This document shows positions 24,745 through 33,336 of a stretch of 64,000 nt of DNA, one piece after another. The notes beneath the pieces were generated by a model. It searched no databases and was not told where the DNA came from. It saw only the letters and a program-made list of their open reading frames with translations. Position 1 is the first letter of the stretch. Every line of letters begins with the position of its first letter. A program made the translations under genes and the position numbers. Origin of the DNA: Bacillota bacterium (GTDB lineage Bacteria > Bacillota > Clostridia > Acetivibrionales > DTU013); the NCBI GenBank assembly GCA_023433505.1, contig JAEZCO010000082.1, positions 58,287 to 122,286 of the forward strand, given 5' to 3'.

Positions 24745-24955
24745 CACATTGCCGGCAAGGCTGTCGGCTTTTTGAACAACGTCACAATTCCACTCCTCGT
24801 AGGTGGGGGTAACCGATTGAAAAAGCAGTCGGAGGTGGGTTGCAATCCTCAACTGACGCTGTTCAAACGCCACGTATAGGCGTGGCGCACGAAGTGTAGC
24901 TTAGGGCGAATTCATTTCGCCCGCAGCGAGGGGGTATGGGGGCATGCCCCCATTG
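24745..24955 (+). ncRNA. Candidate structured RNA element between larB and larC
   Basis: The spacer is dense with pairing. TTTGAACAACGTCA (24771-24784) pairs with TGACGCTGTTCAAA (24854-24867), 13 of 14, enclosing about 69 bases that include GGAGGTGGGTTGCAATCCTC. This is followed by GCCACG-TATAGG-CGTGGC (24870-24887), GGGCGAA-TTCAT-TTCGCCC (24904-24922) and the palindrome GGGGGCATGCCCCC (24938-24951). There is no coding frame. It could be a self-contained noncoding RNA, a mobile-element RNA end (for example an ORF-less omega/HEARO-like RNA), or an RNA switch for larC. I do not recognise the family. Confidence 0.6.
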
Positions 24956-24981
24956 GAAATTGAATAAATGGAGGAAAATAA

Positions 24982-26358
24982 ATGCGAGTTCTATATTTTG
25001 ACTGTTTTTCGGGAATAAGCGGAGATATGACCATGGGAGCGCTGCTGGACCTTGGCATTGACCCGCAGGTATTCCAAGCGGAATTGGCCAAGCTTAATCT
25101 TGACGGCTATGAACTGGAAATTACAACGAAAATAGTAAACGGAATCACCGGGACAGATGTGTCGGTGATTTTAAAGGATATGCATGAAAATGGTCATGAG
25201 TCTTTCGGCAGCATTCATGACGGACCGGTGCACATGGATTGTGACGATCACTCTCAACCTCATTCCCATATGCATGATCACACGGGGGAGCACGCTCATG
25301 AACATACTCATACCCACACCCACAAAGATGCCGGACCCAGTACGGAACCCGCACATCATCACACCCATTCCGAGCGCAACCTGAAGGATATCAGTCTTAT
25401 TATAGACCAAAGCAGCCTGAGCGACCGGGTCAAGGCATTCAGCAAGGCGGTTTTCCTTGAAATAGCGGCAGCTGAAGCAAAGGTACATAATCAGGATATA
25501 AACGAAGTTCATTTTCACGAGGTTGGAGCTGTGGACTCCATAGTTGATATCGTCGGTGCCGCCATATGTATAGACCTGCTTGGGGTGGAAAAAGTCTACT
25601 CTTCGGAATTGCATGACGGAAAAGGGACCATCGTCTGCAGGCATGGCACCATACCGGTACCTGTTCCGGCAGTTGTAGAAATGCTGTCCGGCAGCGGCAT
25701 ACCTCTCATATCCGAAAATATCGGCACCGAGCTTGTCACTCCCACGGGAATGGCCCTGATAAAGCATATGGCAAAGCACTATGGGCAAATGCCGCCGATG
25801 CTTGTGGAAAAGGCGGGGTATGGCATGGGAAAGCGTGAAACAGGCAGGTTCAACGCACTTCGTGTTGTGATGGGCAGCATGTATGAAGAAAAGTCCCCGG
25901 AGGAAGATATTGTAGTATTGGAAACCAACATTGACGATATGTCTCCCGAGATACTGGGGTATGCTTCTTCCAGGCTTTTTGCAGCCGGAGCCCTGGACGT
26001 TTTTTACACTCCGATTTATATGAAAAAAGGCAGACCGGCATTTATGCTGACTGTGCTTGCAAAAGCCGAAACAGAAAAAAATCTGGCGGATATCGTGCTT
26101 ATGGAAACTTCAACTCTGGGCATCCGGAGGACCACATGCAAAAGGTATTGCATGCAGCGGGAGGTTGTGACCGTAGATACCCGGTACGGCAGTGCAAGAG
26201 TAAAAATAGCTTCCATGGACGGCTTTAGAAAAGCTTCGCCGGAGTATGAAGACTGTAGAAAGATCGCTGAAACAGAGGGCATCCCATTGGCCAGGGTATA
26301 TGAGGCTGTAATGGAAAGTGCCGGAGAAGGTTTGAAGAGCAAGGTTGATGAAAAGTGA
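24982..26358 (+). CDS. larC: Nickel-insertion protein LarC (single frame)
   Basis: A 458-residue LarC, the CTP-dependent cyclometallase that inserts nickel into the pincer nucleotide. MRVLYFDCFSGISGDMTMGAL opens the family signature. A histidine-rich loop (about residues 74-127, with many HTH and HEH patterns) probably stores or captures nickel. Downstream are NEVHFHEVGAVDSIVDI, GTELVTPTGMAL and ETNIDDMSPE. In L. plantarum larC is split into larC1/larC2 and needs a frameshift; here it is one continuous frame. ATG follows GGAGG. It overlaps the radical-SAM gene by four bases. Confidence 0.95.
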   Translation: MRVLYFDCFSGISGDMTMGALLDLGIDPQVFQAELAKLNLDGYELEITTKIVNGITGTDVSVILKDMHENGHESFGSIHDGPVHMDCDDHSQPHSHMHDHTGEHAHEHTHTHTHKDAGPSTEPAHHHTHSERNLKDISLIIDQSSLSDRVKAFSKAVFLEIAAAEAKVHNQDINEVHFHEVGAVDSIVDIVGAAICIDLLGVEKVYSSELHDGKGTIVCRHGTIPVPVPAVVEMLSGSGIPLISENIGTELVTPTGMALIKHMAKHYGQMPPMLVEKAGYGMGKRETGRFNALRVVMGSMYEEKSPEEDIVVLETNIDDMSPEILGYASSRLFAAGALDVFYTPIYMKKGRPAFMLTVLAKAETEKNLADIVLMETSTLGIRRTTCKRYCMQREVVTVDTRYGSARVKIASMDGFRKASPEYEDCRKIAETEGIPLARVYEAVMESAGEGLKSKVDEK

Positions 26359-27323
26359 GCGGGGATAAGGACAAATTTGTTTACAATCGATTTTCGGAAT
26401 ACCTGAAAAACAGGTATGGCGCCAAAGTTTACAAGCTTCCCGTATGCATACCCGTTACCTGTCCCAACCGTGACGGGCAGAAGGGGACGGGGGGCTGTAT
26501 TTTTTGCGGCGAAGAGGGCGCCGGCTTTGAGACGCTGCCGGAAACCTTAAGCGTCCGGCAGCAATTGGAACAGAACGCACAATACATTGGTGAGAATTAT
26601 AAATCCAATAAATTCATCGCCTATTTTCAGAATTACTCTAATACCTACCTGCCTCTGGAGGATTTCAAAAAGTATATTTCAGAGGCTTGCACAGGGAATG
26701 TAGTCGCCATCTATATTTCTACCCGGCCGGACTGCATTCATGATCAATACCTAAAGTACCTGTATGAGGTCAAGCAGGAAAAAGGGATGGATATCGTTAT
26801 TGAGCTGGGCCTGCAAACCGTAAATTACCGGGCGCTTGCCCTTCTCAACAGAGGTCATGGGCTGGCTGAGTTCATTGACGCCGTCATAAGAGTCAAAGGA
26901 TATGGATTGGAAACCTGTGCCCACTATATTGCGGACCTTCCCATGGATACCATGGGTGATGTTGTTGAAGGTGCCAGGGTTCTTTCGGCATTAGGGGTTC
27001 AACAGGTTAAATGCCACTCGCTTTATATACTTGAAAATACGGTCCTTGGCGATATGTTTTCCAGGGGCGAGATTGTGCCGGTTACCATGGAAGAGTTTAT
27101 GGAAAGAATAATAGCTTTTCTTGAATACCTGGACCCGGCCATCACCGTTCAAAGGCTCCTAGGCAGGGCACCCCAGGAGAAAACGCTTTTTTGCAACTGG
27201 AATACCAGCTGGAGAAAGCTGTATGATCGGATCGTTGACCGGATGAAAGAGGAAGGCAGGTATCAGGGGCGCCTATTCGGTTATCTCAACGGGAATGCCT
27301 GCCTGGGCAGGTTTTTGCCATAA
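26355..27323 (+). CDS. Radical-SAM protein, YtqA/TIGR01212 type
   Basis: A 322-residue radical-SAM family protein. The cluster ligands are an atypical spacing, Cys36-x11-Cys48-x2-Cys51 (TCPNRDGQKGTGGCIFC), as in the Elp3-like TIGR01212 (YtqA/YhcC) group rather than the usual CX3CX2C. Other family motifs are YFQNYSNTY, STRPDCI, ELGLQT and NRGHGLAEF. The reaction is unknown. The start is GTG 26355, overlapping the larC stop (GTGA), so it is coupled to larC; whether it acts on the cofactor pathway is not known. Confidence 0.88.
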   Translation: MSGDKDKFVYNRFSEYLKNRYGAKVYKLPVCIPVTCPNRDGQKGTGGCIFCGEEGAGFETLPETLSVRQQLEQNAQYIGENYKSNKFIAYFQNYSNTYLPLEDFKKYISEACTGNVVAIYISTRPDCIHDQYLKYLYEVKQEKGMDIVIELGLQTVNYRALALLNRGHGLAEFIDAVIRVKGYGLETCAHYIADLPMDTMGDVVEGARVLSALGVQQVKCHSLYILENTVLGDMFSRGEIVPVTMEEFMERIIAFLEYLDPAITVQRLLGRAPQEKTLFCNWNTSWRKLYDRIVDRMKEEGRYQGRLFGYLNGNACLGRFLP

Positions 27324-27338
27324 TGGCGGCGGTCTCCC

Positions 27339-27367
27339 TTGCTTTTGCGGGCTTTATTCACTATAAT
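27339..27367 (+). promoter_or_regulatory. Promoter of EAL-GGDEF gene
   Basis: TTGCTT (27339-27344), 17 bases, TATAAT (27362-27367). The start would be near 27374, giving a leader of about 120 bases that contains two hairpins. Confidence 0.6.
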
Positions 27368-27379
27368 GAATTTAAATAG

Positions 27380-27405
27380 ATCATAAAGCCGGGTTGCTTT
27401 ATGAT
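27380..27405 (+). promoter_or_regulatory. Perfect leader hairpin upstream of EAL-GGDEF gene
   Basis: ATCATAAAGC (27380-27389), CGGGTT loop, GCTTTATGAT (27396-27405): a 10-bp perfect stem just after the candidate promoter and 13 bases before the terminator. Confidence 0.5.
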
Positions 27406-27417
27406 AGGACGGCATTG

Positions 27418-27470
27418 CAGCCTTTAAAAGAGCGGTTGGTTATCAGCTCTTTTAGAGGCTGTTTTCGTTT
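27418..27470 (+). terminator. Terminator just upstream of the EAL-GGDEF gene
   Basis: CAGCCT-TTAAAAGAGC (27418-27433) pairs with GCTCTTTTA-GAGGCTG (about 27446-27461), followed by TTTTCGTTT. It may end the lar operon, or act as an attenuator for the EAL-GGDEF gene if transcription starts at the promoter at 27339. Confidence 0.85.
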
Positions 27471-27494
27471 CACAATTTTTTGGAGGTGTCCCTG

Positions 27495-29399
27495 TTGCAG
27501 CATTTGATACGGCATAAACCGGAAAAAGAAGATATTCCCGATATTGAAGATATAATTGCAAACAGAAAACTAACCGTCTGCTTTCAGCCGGTTGTTTCCG
27601 TAAGCAGAAAAACGGTCAGCGGAATCGAAGGTTTGATCCGGGGAAAGGATACTGCCGAAGGCAGTAAGCTTATTTCACCCTTGGAATTATTTCATGCCGC
27701 GCACAAAGCGGACTTGACTCTTGAACTGGACAGGGTATGCAGGGACAAGGTGCTTGAAGCGTATAGCCGGGTTTGTTCAAAGGATCCAAGCAAATTGTTA
27801 TTTCTGAATGTAGATGCTTCCATTCTGGAAAGGGGAGCCGGTTCCAATTATTTATACAATCAGGTTTTATCCTATGAGATCAATCCCGGCAGCGTGGTTA
27901 TCGAAATCAACGAATCAAAGGTTCAGAATGATTCTGCCTTGCGAAGGTTTGTTGAGAAATACCGTGGATATGGCTTTATGATCGCTTTGGATGATGTCGG
28001 TACAGGGTTTTCCAATATGGACCGCATTCTGATTGTCAAACCGGATATTATCAAGGTCGACATGACGCTTATCCGGGATATCCATGCAGATCATTACAAA
28101 CAGGGCGTTTTTAAGTCCCTGGTGAACCTGTCCAACAAAATCGGAACCCTGATTGTAGCCGAAGGCGTTGAAACAAAGGAGGAGGCAACGCAGATTCTCA
28201 GACTTGGAGGACATCTGATCCAGGGGTATTTCTTTTCAAAGCCTCAGGAGGCATATAGCGGATACGATATTTTTCTTGAAAAAAGCATCGATATCCTGAG
28301 AGAGTGTTTTACTGCCTATATGAAAGAAAAAATTCTGGATGAGAAGCTGAAAAACAAGCAGCTGAACATAATCGTAAGCAAATCGATAAAAGCGCTGGCA
28401 AAAGTTCCTCATGAGGAATTTGAATCCGAGCTTTTTAGAATCCTCCGGGAAAACCGGAATATCGAGTGCGTGTACATTCTTGATGAAAATGGCGTCCAAC
28501 TGAGTGATACCATACGTTTACCCGACAAAAGCCCTGTAAAAAAGAACATGTTTTTTTGCGCTGCAAGAAAAGGGACCGATCTTTCCATGGAAAAATACTA
28601 TTATCCCCTGATTAGCGCGCGACTGAAAAAATATATTACCGAGCCTTATATTTCGCTGGCTACAGGAAATCTTTGCATCACCTGCTCGAGAATCTTTACA
28701 AATGCGGACGACAAAAAGTTTATTCTGTGTATGGATTTTATGGTCAATGAAAACAACTATCCCTTTGACCTGGTGAAGGACGCTGCAAATCCGGATATGT
28801 TCAATAACCTCAAAGGCAATTCGCCCGCAGAGATCAGCCGGATACTCAGCCAGATGAATGAAAAGATTTTTAAAGACAGTCTGACGGGTTTGTATAACAG
28901 GCGGTACATTGAAGAAAGGCTGCCCATTGACATTTGCAGGGCATCAATGGAGAATATGCCAATTTCGGTGATCGTGGCCGATCTTGACCATTTCAAGAAG
29001 GTAAACGACGACTATGGCCATCTGGCCGGAGATTTGGTGATCAAGGAATTCGCAAGGATAGCCGAAAGCACTGTCCGAAGAGGCTCGGACTGGATTGCCA
29101 GGTATGGGGGAGAAGAATTTTTGATTGTGCTTGTGAATGCCGGTGAAGAAGCTGCTTTCATGGTTTCTGAGGAAATAAGGCAAGCGGTGGGCAATGCAAA
29201 TTTGGGCTATAACAAGACCAGTATAAGCATAACGGCAAGTTTCGGAACGTTTACCCATTCTTGCGGAAAAATCAGTTATGAGCAGATGATAGACCTTGCG
29301 GATAAGAATCTTTATGTGGCAAAGAACACCGGAAGAAATAAAACGGTAAGTAATATTGGCAGTGCTCCTAAGCTGAAAGCAGGGATTTTGAAAAAATAA
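27495..29399 (+). CDS. EAL-GGDEF cyclic-di-GMP protein
   Basis: A 634-residue cytoplasmic protein in the less common EAL-then-GGDEF order. The EAL domain (about 15-250) has EGL in place of EAL (near residue 45) but keeps the other metal and catalytic signatures: IEINES, DDVGTGFSN, KPDIIKVD and AEGVET. A central sensor-like region (about 290-440) contains CITCSRIF. The C-terminal GGDEF domain (about 455-620) has DSLTGLYNRRY and an intact GGEEF near residue 540, so c-di-GMP synthesis is likely. TTG 27495 is chosen because GGAGG is eight bases upstream. No membrane segment. Confidence 0.92.
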   Translation: MQHLIRHKPEKEDIPDIEDIIANRKLTVCFQPVVSVSRKTVSGIEGLIRGKDTAEGSKLISPLELFHAAHKADLTLELDRVCRDKVLEAYSRVCSKDPSKLLFLNVDASILERGAGSNYLYNQVLSYEINPGSVVIEINESKVQNDSALRRFVEKYRGYGFMIALDDVGTGFSNMDRILIVKPDIIKVDMTLIRDIHADHYKQGVFKSLVNLSNKIGTLIVAEGVETKEEATQILRLGGHLIQGYFFSKPQEAYSGYDIFLEKSIDILRECFTAYMKEKILDEKLKNKQLNIIVSKSIKALAKVPHEEFESELFRILRENRNIECVYILDENGVQLSDTIRLPDKSPVKKNMFFCAARKGTDLSMEKYYYPLISARLKKYITEPYISLATGNLCITCSRIFTNADDKKFILCMDFMVNENNYPFDLVKDAANPDMFNNLKGNSPAEISRILSQMNEKIFKDSLTGLYNRRYIEERLPIDICRASMENMPISVIVADLDHFKKVNDDYGHLAGDLVIKEFARIAESTVRRGSDWIARYGGEEFLIVLVNAGEEAAFMVSEEIRQAVGNANLGYNKTSISITASFGTFTHSCGKISYEQMIDLADKNLYVAKNTGRNKTVSNIGSAPKLKAGILKK

Positions 29400-29483
29400 C
29401 CAAACAGGATTGAATGCGGGTAGGTCAGATGATATAATTGGTACTGCAGAAAACAAAGAATCGTATTTATTGGAGTGAGGATT

Positions 29484-29858
29484 ATGCTTGAAGCATTCAA
29501 AGGTTTGAATATTTTAGATCCAAAGTTTTATATACCTGTTCTGATTGGGATTGTCGTTTTGTTCATTGCGGTAAAAATCGCAAAAAAGCTGGTCAAATTC
29601 GTTTTGCTTTTGGCGGTGATCGGACTTGCCTTGCTGATCTATTTCAACATGCCCAGCATCAAGGTAGACGGCGCAACTGCGGTACTGAATCTTAAAGGCC
29701 AGGAATACCGTATTGATCCGAAGGATGTTAAAATCGAAAGCAAGGATGAAGAGGGGAAATCCAGAGTATTTCTTGTTTCCGGCGAAACCCGGATTGAGCT
29801 GCCTTTCAGTAAGGCCTATGCCGAGAAGTTCATATTGGATAAAATTAAAGGCGAATAG
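29484..29858 (+). CDS. Small membrane protein of unknown function
   Basis: A 124-residue protein with one or two hydrophobic segments (about 14-50, IPVLIGIVVLFIAVKIAKKL then LLLAVIGLALLIYFNM) and a hydrophilic C-terminal half predicted to be beta-strand rich (IKVDGATAVLNLKGQEYRI). ATG 29484 follows GGAGTGAGG. No family was recognised. Confidence 0.7.
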   Translation: MLEAFKGLNILDPKFYIPVLIGIVVLFIAVKIAKKLVKFVLLLAVIGLALLIYFNMPSIKVDGATAVLNLKGQEYRIDPKDVKIESKDEEGKSRVFLVSGETRIELPFSKAYAEKFILDKIKGE

Positions 29859-29899
29859 AGAGAGCAGCTTCTAATTTCTTAGACATAAAGACATAAACA

Positions 29900-30700
29900 T
29901 CATATATTCAGCGTCCCATAAACCAGCACAATCAAAAACGGCAGTACGCCTACATCTACCCACAGGTTTCCGGAGCCGTTGGCTACAAGCTCCACCCCAA
30001 ACAGTGGGAGGCCTGCAAAAATGAAAGAGAGTACAATGCCGAAAAACAGTCCCCCTGCCGAGCCTGAAAAAATCATAAAGGGGTAGATCCTTTCCGGATT
30101 GGGTCTGCTGATATCCTGCTCCTGCATAATGTCTGTCCATAGAATGCCTGCCTTTTTCACAAGGCGGAAGGCAAGGGGCAAAAGAATCGGGCCAAACAGC
30201 AGGTTAACAACGATATTGTTCAAAGATATGATCTCCACCAGCTTTACAAAGGGAACAAGCCTTAAAAGGTCAATTCCCCATGCGATAATGACTGCGCAGG
30301 AGATGCTTGCGACAATGCTTATCAGGCCAAACTCAACCAGCTTCAGTGAGGAATTTATCGTCGGCGTCCTGTCCCTGGAATATCCCAGCTTGATCCTTCC
30401 CCATAGCTTGTAAGGGATATAGGCAAAAAAGAAATTTCCGATAAAGCCGAATACCGACCCCATGCTCAGCGTCCCGAAACAGTCGCCGGCCAGGTTGCCG
30501 ATGGCGGCGCCCCATGCGCCGGCAGGGCCGAACAGAAGCCCGAATATTACGGGGAATATGGTCGCAGGCCGAAACTCGGTGTAGCCCGGTATGATAGGTA
30601 TGGCTTTGGTAGGCAGCAGAAAAAGCATGTAGATGCCGGCGCTAAGAACCGTAAGGGCTACCATTGTACTATATTTCCACATGGAGATAATTTCTTTCAC
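29900..30700 (-). CDS. ECF-transporter S-component-like membrane protein
   Basis: A 266-residue membrane protein with about six to seven hydrophobic segments. EFRPATIFPVIFGLLFGPAGAWGAAIGNLAGD (residues about 42-73, here given in two overlapping family traits: the FGP and GNL turns) resembles substrate-specific components of energy-coupling-factor vitamin transporters or QueT-like proteins. No ATPase or EcfT gene is nearby, as is usual when S-components share a common energising module. GTG 30700 is chosen because AGAGGTGG is just upstream. The substrate is unknown; the S-component assignment is moderate. Confidence 0.6.
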   Translation of the reverse strand: MKEIISMWKYSTMVALTVLSAGIYMLFLLPTKAIPIIPGYTEFRPATIFPVIFGLLFGPAGAWGAAIGNLAGDCFGTLSMGSVFGFIGNFFFAYIPYKLWGRIKLGYSRDRTPTINSSLKLVEFGLISIVASISCAVIIAWGIDLLRLVPFVKLVEIISLNNIVVNLLFGPILLPLAFRLVKKAGILWTDIMQEQDISRPNPERIYPFMIFSGSAGGLFFGIVLSFIFAGLPLFGVELVANGSGNLWVDVGVLPFLIVLVYGTLNI

Positions 30701-30843
30701 GCATCCACCTCTCAAAACACCTGTCTGACCTTGGTCGACAACATTTTATCATTGCCGGGCGGGAAATGTCTACATGCATTAAGTATAATTATATATTTAA
30801 TTTTTCAGAATACATGTTATAATACTTTTGGTAGATTGTTAGG

Positions 30844-30940
30844 AGCACTGAAAATAGTACTTACGCTTTTTCTGCTAATGCCGGCGCTCCAAGACTGCAT
30901 TTGCAGAAATTTTAGCGTAAGTTATATTTTCACCAGTGCT
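30844..30940. repeat. Palindromic repeat family A, copy 2
   Basis: Left arm AGCACTGAAAATAGTACTTACGCT (first 20 bases AGCACTGAAAATAGTACTTA) pairs with the right arm ending ...CACCAGTGCT (30914-30940), with an inner TTTTCTGC/GCAGAAAT pair. Same family as 9801-9898 and 34597-34695. Confidence 0.8.
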
Positions 30941-30981
30941 TAAAGTTGTAACTATTAATAAGTGAAGGAGCAAGCAGAACT

Positions 30982-31476
30982 ATGGGATTGTTTGAGCAAT
31001 GGAAGGAACTGGCCAACCAGGAAAGACCGCAGCAGCAGAATGACGCATTCTGGAAAGACTATCTGGAAAAAGAAAAAAATAATTATGAATACATATTGGA
31101 AAACCGTCAAAATGTTTTTGAAGGTACAATTTCAGAGCTGTCCGGAAAATTCGGAATGGATGAGGTGTACTTTGCCGGTTTCCTGGACGGGATCAATACA
31201 AGTCTTGAAGAACAGGTCGAGCTTGAAGGCCTGGAGAGTGACAATTCAATTAAATTAAACATAAATTTTGAAAAGCTTTATTTTAACATGCTGGATGCAA
31301 AGGCCGACTGGCTCTACAATCTGGAGCAATGGGAAGGGCTGCTGGCGGAAGAACGCAGAAACCAGATCACAAAGGAGTTTCGCATATCAAAAATGGCCGT
31401 CAGCAGCAAAGTGGGCAGAAACGACCCCTGCACCTGCGGCAGCGGGAAGAAATACAAGAAGTGCTGCGGGAAGTGA
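30982..31476 (+). CDS. SEC-C motif protein
   Basis: A 164-residue soluble protein of unknown function ending in a SEC-C zinc-binding motif, GRNDPCTCGSGKKYKKCC (about 145-162), the same module that ends SecA. The N-terminal part is helical and acidic with no recognised fold. The SEC-C motif binds zinc and in SecA contacts SecB or ribosomes. ATG 30982 follows AAGGAG. The icd gene starts 55 bases downstream and may be co-transcribed. Confidence 0.85.
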   Translation: MGLFEQWKELANQERPQQQNDAFWKDYLEKEKNNYEYILENRQNVFEGTISELSGKFGMDEVYFAGFLDGINTSLEEQVELEGLESDNSIKLNINFEKLYFNMLDAKADWLYNLEQWEGLLAEERRNQITKEFRISKMAVSSKVGRNDPCTCGSGKKYKKCCGK

Positions 31477-31531
31477 GAATGCCGGCCCTGTAAGCCGGGC
31501 TTACAAATTGGAGATCATGAGGAGAATCAGT

Positions 31532-32746
31532 ATGACAGATAAAATCAAAATGAAAACGCCCCTGGTGGAGATGGATGGGGATGAAATGACCAGAATCATC
31601 TGGCAGCAGATTAAAGAGACTCTTTTAATCCCATACATCGATCTGAAAACCGAATATTATGACCTTGGGCTTAAAAAAAGAGATGAGACCGATGACCAGA
31701 TCACGGTGGATTCGGCAAACGCCACCAAGAAATACGGAGTTGCGGTAAAATGCGCTACGATTACACCCAATGCACAGCGGGTAGAGGAATACAATCTTAA
31801 AGAAATGTGGAAAAGCCCCAACGGTACGATTAGAGCAATTCTTGACGGTACGGTTTTCAGGGCGCCCATTATCGTGGACAGTATCAAGCCTTTTGTAAAG
31901 ACATGGAAAAAGCCCATTACCATCGCAAGACATGCCTATGGCGATGTTTACAGGAATGTCGAATACAGGCTTGAAGGCCCGGGAAAAGCGGAGCTTGTAT
32001 TTACTGCCGCCGACGGGAAGGTTTCCAAACAGACCATCCATGATTTCAAAGGCCCCGGCGTTATCATGGGCATGCACAACATCGATGATTCCATAAAAAG
32101 CTTTGCACGGGCCTGCTTCAATTACGCGCTGGATCAAAAGCAGGATCTGTGGTTTGCCACCAAGGATACCATTTCCAAAAAATATGACCATACCTTCAAG
32201 GATATCTTCCAGGAAATCTATGATGAGGAATATGCGGATAAATTCAAAAATGCCGGAATTGAGTATTTTTATACGCTGATTGACGATGCCGTTGCGAGGA
32301 TTATAAGATCGGAAGGCGGAATGGTCTGGGCTTGTAAAAATTATGACGGCGACGTAATGTCCGATATGGTGGCTACAGCCTTTGGCAGCCTTGCCATGAT
32401 GACTTCCGTATTGGTTTCACCGGAAGGCCACTATGAATACGAAGCCGCCCATGGGACGGTCACCAGGCATTATTACAAGCACCTGAAGGGTGAGGTGACT
32501 TCAACCAATTCCATGGCGACCCTTTTTGCATGGACGGGCGCGCTCAAAAAGCGCGGAGAATTGGACGGCATCGACGAGCTTGTGAAGTTTGCCGAAGCTC
32601 TTGAGGCGGCTTCAATCAAAACCATTGACGAAGGCGTTATGACAAAGGACCTTGCCGAGCTTTCGGATGTGCAGAATAAAAAGGTCGTCAGTACGGTGGA
32701 TTTTCTGAAGGAAATTAAAATCAGGCTGGATAGAATGCCGCAGTAG
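31532..32746 (+). CDS. icd: NADP-dependent isocitrate dehydrogenase
   Basis: A 404-residue type II (eukaryote-like, homodimeric) isocitrate dehydrogenase, which converts isocitrate to 2-oxoglutarate in the TCA branch that feeds glutamate synthesis. Visible motifs are VEMDGDEMTRIIW, the substrate loop SPNGTIRAILDGT, ITIARHAYGDVYR, NYDGDVMSDMVA and the NADP-region EAAHGTVTRHYY. ATG 31532 is set by GAGGAG about eight bases upstream; a longer in-frame reading upstream overlaps the SEC-C gene and has no family match. Confidence 0.96.
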   Translation: MTDKIKMKTPLVEMDGDEMTRIIWQQIKETLLIPYIDLKTEYYDLGLKKRDETDDQITVDSANATKKYGVAVKCATITPNAQRVEEYNLKEMWKSPNGTIRAILDGTVFRAPIIVDSIKPFVKTWKKPITIARHAYGDVYRNVEYRLEGPGKAELVFTAADGKVSKQTIHDFKGPGVIMGMHNIDDSIKSFARACFNYALDQKQDLWFATKDTISKKYDHTFKDIFQEIYDEEYADKFKNAGIEYFYTLIDDAVARIIRSEGGMVWACKNYDGDVMSDMVATAFGSLAMMTSVLVSPEGHYEYEAAHGTVTRHYYKHLKGEVTSTNSMATLFAWTGALKKRGELDGIDELVKFAEALEAASIKTIDEGVMTKDLAELSDVQNKKVVSTVDFLKEIKIRLDRMPQ

Positions 32747-33336
32747 AAAGTGTCTGTCACCTAAATTAAAGGTCCTATTCTAGGCTAAAGGGTTAGGGTT
32801 ACTGCTGATTTTCAGGAATGGGCGGGCATGACTGCAAATCCCTGCATCAGGCTCCGTCATGGGCATACTGTAATGTCCAGGCTCATTCCAAAGCGGGCGC
32901 TGGCTATTCGCCATCCGTGGCTCAGAGCCAGCGACTTCGGCATCCGTGCCGAAGTGTCACGGGTATTCCTCTGGGGTACCGCATTGGAACTTTACCTGGA
33001 CAAACAGCCTGCAGCCATGACTCCACATGACGCATTTATTTGCAGCCACGCCCACCCATTTTACTTGAATGTGATAGAGCGGGTTCTGAAATTGCTGTGA
33101 GACTCTCTTGAGTCCTCAATTTGGTGGTGTGAATATATGTGTGTCATTGCAAGCGTAATGGAATGAAGCGCGGCAATCTCAAAAACCAGAGTTTTCATTT
33201 AAGAAAAAAGAGAATGGCCAGTTCCCTTGTGGGCAATCAGACTATTCAATCAGGCGTAAGGCGTGATATAATGGATTGATGGCTTAATACTCCTGGCAAT
33301 GAATTTATCCGGAGGGCCGTTGGGGAGCGGAAAATT
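32747..33336. other. 590-base region without a recognised gene
   Basis: A frame open from 32828 to 33100 on the plus strand would encode 90 residues, but it has no Shine-Dalgarno or family match and it contains palindromes: CGCTGGC...GCCAGCG and the perfect ACTTCGGCA-TCCG-TGCCGAAGT (32934-32955). It could be decayed mobile DNA. A family C repeat lies at 33144-33190. Confidence 0.5.
33144..33190. repeat. Dispersed repeat family C, copy 2
   Basis: TCATTGCAAGCGTAATGGAA, then AAGCGCGGCAATCTCAAAAA and CCAGA, matching 13089-13135 in block order. Confidence 0.6.

Noticed and set aside
24691..24981. Reading the larB-larC spacer as a CRISPR array or a T-box
   Set aside because: No regularly spaced direct repeats and no AGGGTGGNACCGCG motif; the structure is hairpins only.
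27380..27470. c-di-GMP riboswitch upstream of the EAL-GGDEF gene
   Set aside because: Neither the GEMM-I core (CACGCACAGGGCAAACC-like) nor the GEMM-II layout is visible.
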